From: Treponema sp.
GTDB lineage: Bacteria > Spirochaetota > Spirochaetia > Treponematales > Treponemataceae
DNA length: 24,226 nucleotides
Assembly (NCBI GenBank): GCA_014804085.1
Contig: JAAVAM010000041.1
Span: 1 to 24,226, forward strand
Direction: 5' to 3'
The notes below the pieces were generated by a model. That model did not search any database. It was given only the letters and a program-made list of their open reading frames with translations, and was not told the DNA's origin. Numbering within the stretch: the stretch's first letter is position 1; each line of letters opens with the position of its first letter. Below are positions 16,697-23,503 of the stretch, one piece after another. Made by a program: the position numbers and the translations under genes.

Positions 16697-17787
16697 TCTG
16701 AATAATAAGGTTTGTGCAATTCTGTCTTTGGTTTCGCCAGTTCAAGTAAAATTTCATCGTTACGACTTCTGTATTGCTGAGAACGTGCACTGAAGTGTTC
16801 AACTCCACGACTATAATTAACTTGATTGACCATAGATTTTATTACAGATTCTCGCAATGAAAAGTCATTTGTTGTTTCTTCCAAATCTGCAATTTTATCT
16901 TCCAAAGAATCAAGAAACCCTAAAAAATTATTATATATAACAGGATTCGCTTCCCAACGTTCAGATAAATTTTCTGATTTTAATGACGGATTTTCTAGTT
17001 TTATTATACCACAATCACTTTGTTCTCGTACATATTTTATAAACTGTTTCAGCGTTCCCAATATTGTTCCAGTACCCCTATATGAAAGACCTGCAAGCGT
17101 GGTTAATATAATGCTTGGAGTTATATTGCCTTCATCATTTCGAAAATATTCATTTCTAAACATCTTCAATACCATAACGGCATCCTTCAAAGGTTTATCA
17201 TTACACTTTTCAAACTCTTTAGTATCCAATGAACTCTTTCGAAAAGAAAAATCTTCCATTGCAATAATTTGACTGGCCCTACTCAAAAACCAGCTTGTAT
17301 AGCCTTTAGGATTGCTGAGTGACCAACCCCGAACTTCTCGATCTGGTACTCTTATAGCAGTTTCATCCGTACTTTTATCAGAAAATCCTGGAAGAATATC
17401 CATATGAAAATCGTCTTTATAGTTGATCCTTACACAGCGATTTTTCTTTTCAAATTTATCTCTATAACGGGATGAAACATTAAACACTCTGACAAGATTA
17501 TTATAAAGAATGGCTGGAGAAAACTTTGCATAGTCATAATCTATATGCAAAACAATATCCAAATCAAAATCATCATCCGTTGGCTTTATAGTAGTGCCAA
17601 TACTAGCCGAACCTTGTGCATAAACTTCTATTTTGTTGCCAAACTGAGCAAAGAACTCTTTGTCATTAGCTAACAAAGATGTAATTGCTGAATAAGCAGT
17701 TTTCATTTTTGCAAGACGGGTATCATCTAACCGAATACCGTCTACAATATTTTCCAATGCTATCTCTGGATTCTCTAGAAATTCCAT
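16693..17787 (-). CDS. CD-NTase (cGAS/DncV-like nucleotidyltransferase), CBASS signal synthase
   Basis: The 364-aa enzyme would make a cyclic di- or trinucleotide when phage infection is sensed. The nucleotidyltransferase core reads YAQGSASIGTTIKP with the GS loop at residues 59-60, then FDLDIVLHI giving D75 and D77, and FHMDIL giving the third acid D130. A helical C-terminal half follows, with NDKPLKDAVMVLKMFRN typical of SMODS proteins. The C-terminus (HKPYYSE) is exposed-looking and is where E2-type partners attach or process in type II systems. The start ATG at 17785-17787 has AGGAGA seven bases upstream, and the gene lies 17 bases after the effector gene. The nucleotide product cannot be read from sequence alone. 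Confidence 0.93.
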   Translation of the reverse strand: MEFLENPEIALENIVDGIRLDDTRLAKMKTAYSAITSLLANDKEFFAQFGNKIEVYAQGSASIGTTIKPTDDDFDLDIVLHIDYDYAKFSPAILYNNLVRVFNVSSRYRDKFEKKNRCVRINYKDDFHMDILPGFSDKSTDETAIRVPDREVRGWSLSNPKGYTSWFLSRASQIIAMEDFSFRKSSLDTKEFEKCNDKPLKDAVMVLKMFRNEYFRNDEGNITPSIILTTLAGLSYRGTGTILGTLKQFIKYVREQSDCGIIKLENPSLKSENLSERWEANPVIYNNFLGFLDSLEDKIADLEETTNDFSLRESVIKSMVNQVNYSRGVEHFSARSQQYRSRNDEILLELAKPKTELHKPYYSE

Positions 17788-17804
17788 TTTTTTCTCCTTA
17801 TCAT

Positions 17805-18635
17805 TTATTTGTTTGAATATTCTTCACTTAAACACCATTTTGTATGCTCATTGATAGAAAATGCTTTTTGTTCAGCACCATTTTTATGTCCAAGAGAATT
17901 GATGTCGTCTTTTGTAACCCATTTTACATAGTCAGAATCTGAAGAAGCTAATTTACGTAAAGCCTCTTCTTGTTTTTTTGTAAACATAGGCTCCAAGACA
18001 TCGTATTGTTTATACTCAAGACACTTCCATCCTGAATCAGCAGGAGATTGCGTAATTGGTGTTTTTACAGTACAAATCTTCATAAACTTTATATCCGCAA
18101 ACAACTTTTCATCCAACACAGGACTTTGTGTTTTCTTATCCTGTAATAATTCTTCTCTAAATTCTCTTGTACAATCAATATCTCTATAAATTTGGCTATC
18201 AAACCAATCTATAAACTTTTTTAGGTTTTTCGCAGGAATAAAAAACGCAATATCATTTTTTCTGTTGAATCCTTGTCCTAATTTATCATCAAGTCGCATC
18301 TTTAATTTCCTCAACTCGGATTCAGACTGTTTATAATACTTATATTTACCGCCGACAAACTGATAAGTAGTTTTTCTATGAGAATTTTGCACAAGCAAAT
18401 ATTTATCATCAACACAAATACGATAAACATAAGACATTGAAACCCGAATTTCTTTATTCCAATACAACAATCTTTGAATGTTAAAGTTGATATTTTTTCT
18501 ATTTTCTATAAGTGGAATCAATATCAATGGTAAATACGATATTGGAATATACAAATCTGCAAACCAAAATTTTTGGTTACAAAAATATATGATTATACAA
18601 ATAACTCCTATTACAAAATTTATTATTCCAGACAT
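17805..18635 (-). CDS. Two-helix membrane protein with SMODS-associated NUDIX domain, CBASS effector
   Basis: A 276-aa protein: two hydrophobic helices at about residues 3-19 and 27-43, then a cytosolic domain of about 220 residues. That domain starts VYRICVDDKYLLVQNS (70-85), has FVGGKYKYYK (93-102) and, after a long insert, REFREEL (157-163), the split NUDIX box of the SA_NUDIX family. Such 2TM-NUDIX proteins are CBASS effectors (the type called Cap16, from memory): the NUDIX-like part senses the cyclic nucleotide and the helices disrupt the inner membrane to kill the cell. The ATG follows the fdtB stop by three bases and has no strong ribosome site. Base composition drops sharply here compared with fdtB, so this edge is an insertion boundary. 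Confidence 0.82.
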   Translation of the reverse strand: MSGIINFVIGVICIIIYFCNQKFWFADLYIPISYLPLILIPLIENRKNINFNIQRLLYWNKEIRVSMSYVYRICVDDKYLLVQNSHRKTTYQFVGGKYKYYKQSESELRKLKMRLDDKLGQGFNRKNDIAFFIPAKNLKKFIDWFDSQIYRDIDCTREFREELLQDKKTQSPVLDEKLFADIKFMKICTVKTPITQSPADSGWKCLEYKQYDVLEPMFTKKQEEALRKLASSDSDYVKWVTKDDINSLGHKNGAEQKAFSINEHTKWCLSEEYSNK

Positions 18636-18638
18636 TTC

Positions 18639-19739
18639 TTAAAACCCGTTCACGCAGTCAATCACCCACGCCACCTGCTCGTCAGTCAGGCACGGACTCA
18701 TCGGGAGGCTCAACTCGCAACGGTGTATCTTTTCCGTCACGGGAAGGCTCATCCCGTTCCATTCCCTATAGCACTCCTGCTTGTGCGGCGGAACTGGATA
18801 GTGGATGTTCGTGCCGATTCCCTTTTCCTCAAGATATTTCTGCAGCTCATCCCGCTGCTCGCACAAAATCGGAAATATATGGAACACATGCTGCTTCCAG
18901 TCAGATATTTTCGGAAGCGTGATTTTTTGATTTTTAATGCCCTCAATGTAACGCCTTGCGACGGTCTTCCTCAATGCGACGTCCTCGTCCAGATGCCTGA
19001 GCTTCACGCCGAGGATTGCCGCCTGAATCTCGTCCATGCGGCTGTTCCGTCCGCAATAGCGGAATACGTATTTTTTCTGGCTGCCATAATTCGCAAGGCT
19101 TCTGACAGTCTCCGCAAGCTCCCCGTCGTTCGTCGTCACCGCCCCCGCATCTCCGAGCGCGCCGAGGTTTTTCCCGGGATAGAAACTGTGCCCCGCGGCA
19201 TCGCCGAGCGAGCCTGTCCTTGCACCCTCGAACACGCAGCCGTGCGCCTGCGCGTTGTCCTCTATCAGCTTGAGGCCGTGCTTTCTGCACAGATCCCCGA
19301 TTTTCCTTGTATACGCGCACCGACCGTACAGATGGGCGATGCAGACCGCCCTCGTCCTCGGCGTTATCCTTTCTTCAATCAGGTCGTCGTCAATCTGGAA
19401 GGTGTCGATCTTCGGCTCGACAAGGACGGGGACAAGGCCGTTCTCCGTAATCGCAAGGATCGTCGCGATGTAGGTGTTCGCGGGGACGATCACCTCGTCC
19501 CCCGGCTTCATAACGCCAAGCTCAATGTACGCCCGGAAAATCCACACGAGCGCATCAAGCCCGTTCGCACAGCCCACGCAGTGTTCCGTGCCAATGTAGC
19601 CCGCGTAGTCCTTCTCAAACCGGGCGTTCTCCTCACCCTGAAGATACCAGCCGCTGTCAATCACGCGCAATGCCGCCGAATAGATTTCGTCTTTGTATTT
19701 GTCGGTCACGTCTTTTAATGAGAGAAACGGAACTGTCAT
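18639..19739 (-). CDS. fdtB: dTDP-3-oxo-6-deoxyhexose aminotransferase (FdtB/QdtB-type, DegT family)
   Basis: A 366-aa PLP-dependent enzyme that would aminate C3 of a dTDP-3-oxo-6-deoxyhexose, giving dTDP-Fuc3N or dTDP-Qui3N. It opens [17 protein letters not shown] and has [23 protein letters not shown] and the Schiff-base lysine in [16 protein letters not shown], all typical of FdtB/QdtB. The pathway partners fdtA and fdtC are in the same operon, separated by three other genes. ATG at 19737-19739 is preceded by GAGGAG at seven bases, four bases after the acyltransferase stop. The gene is GC-rich, in contrast to the CBASS genes that follow three bases after its stop. Fuc3N versus Qui3N cannot be decided without comparison to characterised FdtA and QdtA. 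Confidence 0.88.
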   Translation of the reverse strand: MTVPFLSLKDVTDKYKDEIYSAALRVIDSGWYLQGEENARFEKDYAGYIGTEHCVGCANGLDALVWIFRAYIELGVMKPGDEVIVPANTYIATILAITENGLVPVLVEPKIDTFQIDDDLIEERITPRTRAVCIAHLYGRCAYTRKIGDLCRKHGLKLIEDNAQAHGCVFEGARTGSLGDAAGHSFYPGKNLGALGDAGAVTTNDGELAETVRSLANYGSQKKYVFRYCGRNSRMDEIQAAILGVKLRHLDEDVALRKTVARRYIEGIKNQKITLPKISDWKQHVFHIFPILCEQRDELQKYLEEKGIGTNIHYPVPPHKQECYREWNGMSLPVTEKIHRCELSLPMSPCLTDEQVAWVIDCVNGF

Positions 19740-19743
19740 ACAA

Positions 19744-20811
19744 TCACTCCTCTATGCGCAATATCACAGGACATTTTGAGCAAAGCCTTTTTCCAAAATG
19801 TCCAAAAGTAAATCGTATCGCAATGTCTATCAGAAGGCAGAGCAAGAACATTGAGACCACGCTCACGAACACCCAAAGAACTAATACCCCCCCCCATGCA
19901 TTGGTAATATGTTCTGAGGTTATAAAAAATTTTCTCCAGAACACCTTGGCAACGGAAGACACATGCATACAAAAAATTGCAAAAACAGACTTTGACACAA
20001 AATTCACCGCCCCGTTCTGAAACTCAAGCCTATTGAACAGGAGAAACAGGCAAATCGCGGAAATTACCGTAAATACCGAACAGTAATTATACAGAGACGG
20101 CATTTGATAAACGCCCGCCGTAATAATTACGGCGGAACCAAAGTAGCCCAGCAACAGTTTCCACGGTTTAGGATTAATTTTCGCACGACGGAGGTACATC
20201 CCGACAACCGCATCAAACAGAAACTGCACAATAGAATAGCCCGCAAGATTACCTTTTATTGAAACAGTAGACAAAGCTTCAAGATGCAGACCGAACAAGT
20301 CCATTCCCGCATCCAGTATTGTAGGCCACAGGACAAAAATCAGCGCGGAAGCACCGACAAAGAGTCTCTGCGACTTTTCCGAGGTTGCGTCAAATATCTT
20401 TGCGAGGATCGGCGAAAGAATGTATGTGACGATATAGTAGATTGCAAAATAATTGGTCGGAAGCAAGCTTGAAAAGAAATGCCTGACGGAGAATGAATTC
20501 ATTCCAAGCATTATGGACAGCGCATAATTCGCCGCCTTATAAAAAATCACTATGAGAAGTATGTCAACAATTTTTCCAAGCCTTACTTTCTTATTGAATG
20601 CCAGAAAATATCCTGAAATAATCATAAAACAGTTTACGGCGCAGATGCTCAAGGATTCCAAAAAGTACAGGATAAATTTACTTGCGGCATCATCCTGCAC
20701 AAGATTAAAAGCCCCGCCCATCTCTTCATTGTTAAAATGCAGCGTCACGACCATAATCATCAGGACAATGCGCAATAACTCAATATTCGAGTTTCTTTCG
20801 GCTTTTTCCAT
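19744..20811 (-). CDS. Acyltransferase family 3 membrane O-acyltransferase, likely phase-variable
   Basis: A 355-aa integral membrane protein with about ten helices, of the acyltransferase 3 (OafA/WecH) family, which O-acetylate surface sugars. The N-terminus ([20 protein letters not shown]) has the conserved ELLR and the essential histidine (about residue 25), and residues 57-70 give [14 protein letters not shown] with the usual SGY/F motif. ATG at 20809-20811 has GGGGTG upstream; the gene lies six bases after DUF2971. A nine-G run at 19887-19895 (coding strand, codons for Trp-Gly-Gly) lies in the last fifth of the gene. The frame is open as sequenced, so this copy is ON; losing or gaining one G would shift the frame and destroy the C-terminal helices. 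Confidence 0.88.
   Translation of the reverse strand: MEKAERNSNIELLRIVLMIMVVTLHFNNEEMGGAFNLVQDDAASKFILYFLESLSICAVNCFMIISGYFLAFNKKVRLGKIVDILLIVIFYKAANYALSIMLGMNSFSVRHFFSSLLPTNYFAIYYIVTYILSPILAKIFDATSEKSQRLFVGASALIFVLWPTILDAGMDLFGLHLEALSTVSIKGNLAGYSIVQFLFDAVVGMYLRRAKINPKPWKLLLGYFGSAVIITAGVYQMPSLYNYCSVFTVISAICLFLLFNRLEFQNGAVNFVSKSVFAIFCMHVSSVAKVFWRKFFITSEHITNAWGGVLVLWVFVSVVSMFLLCLLIDIAIRFTFGHFGKRLCSKCPVILRIEE
19887..19895 (-). repeat. G9 homopolymer in the acyltransferase gene (slippage tract)
   Basis: Nine consecutive C on the plus strand, G on the coding strand, fall inside the acyltransferase reading frame. Poly-G runs of eight or more are known phase-variation tracts in host-associated bacteria, including treponemes. 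With nine G the frame is open. Confidence 0.95.
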
Positions 20812-20817
20812 AAAAAA

Positions 20818-21540
20818 TTATACACCCCATGTTAAATAATTCTCATCAAACCATGCATCCTCAATTCTTTTTGGCTCAACCTTATATTCACTAGATGCCA
20901 ACTGCATATAAAATAATTGCTTATTTTCATGCCATTCTTTTAAGAAGAAAGGAATCTTACCTTTGCGTTTAGCAATAAAATGGGAGCCTAAGTATATAGC
21001 CGTTACAGCATTATCTGGCAAAACAAAGTCTTTAAAATCAATTCCTGGCGAATCGTAACAAGCTGATCGCACTTCCTGTTCATAACACCAACAAAGATGC
21101 TTATGAAAAATGGCCCACAAAATTTTTTCTTCTGTTTTAGAAAAATTTAATAAATCATGTTGAACAACATCATCTGAATATTCAACTTCAGAAAACTCTT
21201 CAATTTGCCATCCTTTCATCTTTTTCAACTTTTCTACATCATATTCAACAACATATCCACAGTGACTAGAAGCATAGTGCGCCCACATCAACAAATTATC
21301 ACAAGTTTTTGTCATCGAACAAACATGAACCGTTTCCATTTCAGAATTCCCAATTGATTGAATTTTGCCATTGATATTTGAACTTATATAACAATCATAA
21401 GGATCATTCAATAAAAAAGGAGATCTGTAACGCAATGTGTTATTCAATACTGGAGCAAACATATCGCAAATACAATCATTGTAAGAGTAATACTTGTACA
21501 GTTTCGTACCAGAATATTTTTTTCTATCATTTGTAAACAT
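20818..21540 (-). CDS. DUF2971 domain protein
   Basis: A 240-aa soluble protein of the DUF2971 family. The recognisable parts are LYKYYSYND at the N-terminus, RYRSPFLLNDPYDCY, HVCSMTKTCDNLLMWAHYASSHCGYVVEYD in the middle and CWCYEQEVRSACYD later. The molecular function is not established; members are scattered among bacteria and often sit in accessory or defence-like regions. It is AT-rich between GC-rich neighbours, so it was probably acquired separately from the fdt genes. ATG at 21538-21540 has a very good AGGAGGT ribosome site, and an inverted repeat lies 38 bases upstream. It is followed after six bases by the acyltransferase, so any promoter here would also drive that gene and fdtB. Confidence 0.8.
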   Translation of the reverse strand: MFTNDRKKYSGTKLYKYYSYNDCICDMFAPVLNNTLRYRSPFLLNDPYDCYISSNINGKIQSIGNSEMETVHVCSMTKTCDNLLMWAHYASSHCGYVVEYDVEKLKKMKGWQIEEFSEVEYSDDVVQHDLLNFSKTEEKILWAIFHKHLCWCYEQEVRSACYDSPGIDFKDFVLPDNAVTAIYLGSHFIAKRKGKIPFFLKEWHENKQLFYMQLASSEYKVEPKRIEDAWFDENYLTWGV

Positions 21541-21577
21541 AAACTACCTCCTAATTTTTAACGTTTTTATTTCTTAT

Positions 21578-21595
21578 ACGATTAAGAATAATCGT
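21578..21595. repeat. Seven-base inverted repeat upstream of the DUF2971 gene
   Basis: ACGATTA at 21578-21584 and TAATCGT at 21589-21595 are exact reverse complements around a four-base loop AGAA. The site overlaps the stop codon of the small relic ORF and lies about 40 bases before the DUF2971 start, a suitable place for an operator or a short stem in the leader. No U-run follows, so it is not a clear terminator. Confidence 0.6.
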
Positions 21596-21713
21596 TAATA
21601 AGCAATATCAAATTTCTTCCATAAAGCTCCTGCTCGTCATACAAGCAGAGTGCCTTTTTTGGAATTACACAGGAAACCCCGATTATTCTTGAATTTAAGA
21701 TGGTAGCCTTCAT
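21582..21713 (-). pseudogene. 43-codon ORF with strong ribosome site; possible N-terminal relic of a KAS III-like gene
   Basis: ATG at 21711-21713 is preceded by GGAGG at four bases and opens 43 codons ending in TAA at 21582-21584. The peptide contains MKATILNSRIIGVSCVIPKK and LCLYDEQELYGRN. This resembles the first 35 residues of beta-ketoacyl-ACP synthase III-like proteins found in amino-sugar loci (a strand, VPKK-type turn, then an acidic helix), but the match is by eye and weak. If right, the rest of the gene has been replaced by the DUF2971 gene. It may instead be a genuine small or leader peptide. It lies between a perfect 11-base inverted repeat and the DUF2971 leader. Confidence 0.45.
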
Positions 21714-21722
21714 GCGACCTCC

Positions 21723-21756
21723 TTTTCATAAAAAGAAAAGAAAGGTTTTATGAAAA
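21723..21756. repeat. Perfect 11-base inverted repeat abutting the ribosome site of the small ORF
   Basis: TTTTCATAAAA at 21723-21733 and TTTTATGAAAA at 21746-21756 are exact reverse complements with a 12-base purine/pyrimidine-biased loop. On the minus strand the downstream arm runs straight into the GGAGG of the 43-codon ORF. It could be an operator or an mRNA stem affecting translation start. It is too AT-rich for a typical intrinsic terminator. Confidence 0.65.
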
Positions 21757-21770
21757 CTAGTTTGTAATCA

Positions 21771-21779
21771 CCCCCCCCC
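21771..21779 (-). repeat. G9 homopolymer between fdtC and the small ORF
   Basis: Nine C on the plus strand (G on the transcribed strand) begin eight bases after the fdtC stop and are not within any long reading frame. On the minus strand the tract sits between TTATGA and TACAAA, which are poor but possible -35 and -10 hexamers 14 bases apart. Length change could therefore alter promoter spacing for the DUF2971, acyltransferase and fdtB genes. Confidence 0.95.
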
Positions 21780-21786
21780 ATCATAA

Positions 21787-22242
21787 TCATTTTATCTTCC
21801 TCAAAAACCTCGCGGGATTTCCGACCCACACTTCGTCTGCCGGGACATTCTTCGTCACGACGCTTCCCGCTCCTATCATCGCGTTTTCTCCGATTGTTAT
21901 GCCGGCTAGGATGGTCGCGTTCGCGCCGACGCTCGCGCCTTTCTTGACGACAGTGCGTCTAATATCCCAATCGGGATTCTTCGAGCGCGGGAACAAATCG
22001 TTCGTGAACGTCACGTTCGGCCCGATGCAAACATTGTCTTCCAGCGTCACGCCGTCCCACAGCTGGACGCCGCTTTTCACGGTCACGTTGTCGCCTATCG
22101 TGACCTCGTTCTCTATGAGGACGTTCGCGCAGATGTTGCAGTTCTCGCCGATTTTGGCACCGGGGAAAACCACGCAAAACTGCCAGACGTTCGTGCTCCA
22201 GGGAACATTGCTTGACTTGCAGTCGCACAGCGGATGTATCAT
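21787..22242 (-). CDS. fdtC: FdtC/QdtC-type sugar N-acetyltransferase (left-handed beta-helix)
   Basis: A 151-aa hexapeptide-repeat acyltransferase that would acetylate the 3-amino group of a dTDP-3-amino-3,6-dideoxyhexose using acetyl-CoA. Repeats of the I-G-x-x-x-x type run from about residue 30 ([20 protein letters not shown]) through [31 protein letters not shown], forming the left-handed beta-helix; [11 protein letters not shown] is the loop seen in FdtC, QdtC and related WbbJ-like enzymes. The ATG overlaps the fdtA stop by four bases, with GGGAGG just upstream, so the two are coupled. The aminotransferase of the same pathway lies farther down the operon at 18639-19739. The alternative is a generic sugar O-acetyltransferase, but the fdtA pairing argues against it. 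Confidence 0.9.
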   Translation of the reverse strand: MIHPLCDCKSSNVPWSTNVWQFCVVFPGAKIGENCNICANVLIENEVTIGDNVTVKSGVQLWDGVTLEDNVCIGPNVTFTNDLFPRSKNPDWDIRRTVVKKGASVGANATILAGITIGENAMIGAGSVVTKNVPADEVWVGNPARFLRKIK

Positions 22243-22643
22243 TTCGCCTCCCGCAGCGACTTCAAGAAATCGTCGTAATTTCGTATATATTCTTTCTCAT
22301 CGTAATGCTCGCTGGCAAGGACGACCAGCTTGCACCCGTAGCTGAAGTCGTGCATCTCGCGCCACATTCCCGGACCGATATACAGCCCCACGTCGGGACG
22401 GTTCAAGAGGACGGACTCCCGTTTTTCGCCGTCATCAAGGACAAAGCGGCAAGCCCCGTCCATCGCGATGATTATCTGCTCCAAGTTCCTGTGCGCGTGG
22501 AATCCCCGCGCCTCGTTCGGCAGGGTGTCGAACATATAGTATATGCGCTTGATTTCGAAAGGAACATTCTGCGTTCCCTCCAATGAAATGAGCTTGCCAC
22601 GGCGATCGCCGTGTACTTGCATTTCGAGCAATTTGTAGTTCAT
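22239..22643 (-). CDS. fdtA: dTDP-4-oxo-6-deoxyglucose 3,4-oxoisomerase (FdtA/QdtA-type)
   Basis: A 134-aa single-domain cupin that isomerises dTDP-4-oxo-6-deoxyglucose to the 3-oxo sugar, the first committed step to Fuc3NAc or Qui3NAc. [11 protein letters not shown] near the start, [24 protein letters not shown] with the active-site histidines of the HAH motif, and [20 protein letters not shown] are the standard blocks. Length is normal. ATG at 22641-22643 has AGGAAA nine bases upstream. It is the first gene of the long minus-strand operon, and a candidate promoter lies about 50 bases before it. rmlA and rmlB, needed for the substrate, are not in the window. FdtA and QdtA differ by product stereochemistry and cannot be separated here. 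Confidence 0.9.
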   Translation of the reverse strand: MNYKLLEMQVHGDRRGKLISLEGTQNVPFEIKRIYYMFDTLPNEARGFHAHRNLEQIIIAMDGACRFVLDDGEKRESVLLNRPDVGLYIGPGMWREMHDFSYGCKLVVLASEHYDEKEYIRNYDDFLKSLREAK

Positions 22644-22690
22644 TGGTTAAAATTTCCTATTAGATTACATCCAGCGTTATATTTCAACTT

Positions 22691-22718
22691 TGTATATATT
22701 ACAAATGGATTCTGCAAA
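22691..22718 (-). promoter_or_regulatory. Candidate promoter of the fdtA operon
   Basis: On the minus strand TTTGCA and TATACA are separated by 16 bases, ending about 48 bases before the fdtA ATG. The -10 lies within a 17-base dyad, TTTGTA-TATAT-TACAAA (22689-22705), which could be an operator. The hexamers are imperfect. Confidence 0.35.
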
Positions 22719-22838
22719 TCTGCTTTTAACAAAATCAAATACAACGAGACTTCTTAACTAAAAAATTACCAAGCCGACATTTCAAGAATTAATTTCTCAC
22801 CCTGCAATATCCAACGATTACATACCGAGAATATTCAG

Positions 22839-22863
22839 GTTATTCTTAAAAAGTGAGAATAAC
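22839..22863. repeat. Eight-base inverted repeat with a TTATTCTT motif
   Basis: GTTATTCT at 22839-22846 and AGAATAAC at 22856-22863 are exact reverse complements with a nine-base loop. The same TTATTCTT core occurs at 21683-21690 (plus) and 21583-21590 (minus), each in a leader or intergenic stretch of this locus. Role unknown. Confidence 0.5.
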
Positions 22864-23140
22864 AATATAGTAACTAGGAAACAATCAAAAAACTAAACTA
22901 TTATTAAATCATTCTTTATCGCATATACCTTATCCCTTTCCGACGGAAAAACTTCCACCGTAGAGACGCACCCCACCATGCGCAGGGAGAGAAAAACAAA
23001 CGCTGCCCTTGCCTATGCCTCTATCAGACCTCGTAGGCAGAATGCAACTGATGTTTAGACAGTATACCCTATCACCCGCCGCCAGTCAAGGACGATTTCA
23101 GAAATGCAAAAGCCCCGCTCTTGTCTGCCAAATCCTGCTG

Positions 23141-23316
23141 TTTTTAATCGTTAAAACCTGCTAGTTTCAGTCATTCAAAACGACTAGTTTGAACGGTTCA
23201 AAACGGCTAGTTTTAATCATTCAAACTAGCCGTTTTGAATGATTAAAAATTTTGGACGGCAGAATTTTTAATCATTCAAAATTTCCGCTATTTTCAATGG
23301 TTAAAAATTTCAGCGG
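23141..23316. repeat. Seven-unit array of palindromic AT-rich repeats with overlapping hairpins
   Basis: Seven related units start near 23142, 23165, 23188, 23211, 23233, 23265 and 23291. Each has a core of the form TTTTAATCATTCAAAA with variation, and several cores are dyads by themselves (TTTGAACGGTTCAAA; TTTTAATCGTTAAAA). Units two and three are 23 bases long and end CGACTAG and CGGCTAG. A perfect 17-base inverted repeat pairs 23197-23213 with 23223-23239 (nine-base loop), and a perfect 19-base one pairs 23233-23251 with 23263-23281 (11-base loop). The two share 23233-23239, so only one stem can form at a time. It may be an operator cluster, an attenuator-like switch or the terminal region of a mobile element. 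Confidence 0.8.
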
Positions 23317-23354
23317 AATCCTTGCGTCCATGCTGTTTTTTTTCGTTTTTTATA

Positions 23355-23383
23355 TTGACACATTTGGAAAATTACAATACATT
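23355..23383 (+). promoter_or_regulatory. Promoter for the XRE regulator gene
   Basis: A consensus -35 TTGACA at 23355-23360 is followed after 17 bases by TACATT at 23378-23383 (four of six positions of the -10 consensus), with a T-rich stretch upstream that may act as an UP element. It leaves a leader of about 115 bases before the ATG at 23504. The palindromic array ends 38 bases before the -35. Confidence 0.6.
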
Positions 23384-23446
23384 ATTGGTAAGTGGAAAGT
23401 TTTATTGCCAAATATAATTTTCCCGACCTGCGCAGGGCAGTTGGCA

Positions 23447-23472
23447 GAACGAAAAGTATCGTCTTTTTGTTC
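23447..23472 (+). promoter_or_regulatory. Hairpin in the leader of the XRE regulator gene
   Basis: GAACGAAAAG at 23447-23456 can pair with CTTTTTGTTC at 23463-23472 over ten positions (one G-U), with a six-base loop. It ends 31 bases before the start codon and is not followed by a U-run, so a translational or stability role is more likely than termination. Confidence 0.4.
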
Positions 23473-23503
23473 GATACCGGTAATCTTTGAGGGGTTGAAA
23501 AAG

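Larger units (their letters stand above)
22644..23503. other. 860-base intergenic region between divergent units
   Basis: No convincing gene was found. The left part (22644-22920) is AT-rich and should hold the promoter of the minus-strand operon. A GC-richer patch at about 22930-23140 has no clear feature; a minus-strand frame there stays open for about 38 codons without a ribosome site and is probably chance or an old relic. The right part (23141-23316) is an array of short palindromic repeats, followed by a plus-strand promoter and a leader with one hairpin. Confidence 0.7.

Noticed and set aside
18573..19718. Long plus-strand frame opposite fdtB
   Set aside because: It is antisense to a clear PLP aminotransferase with intact active site; high GC makes opposite frames stay open by chance.
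22915..23030. Minus-strand frame of about 38 codons in the GC-richer patch of the intergenic region
   Set aside because: No ribosome site, no recognised motif, and the only ATG gives 28 codons. It may be a relic, but the sequence does not support a gene call.
22974..23058. Plus-strand micro-ORF of about 26 codons
   Set aside because: Highly basic, low-complexity-like peptide with no ribosome site; likely chance in a GC-richer stretch.
23141..23316. CRISPR array
   Set aside because: Units are variable, alternate in orientation, and have almost no spacer between them; no cas genes are in the window.
23252..23503. Upstream extension of the XRE regulator reading frame by 84 codons
   Set aside because: It would start inside the palindromic array at a non-ATG codon, run through the promoter and leader hairpin, and the added residues do not look like a domain. 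ATG at 23504 has a ribosome site and starts the HTH domain.
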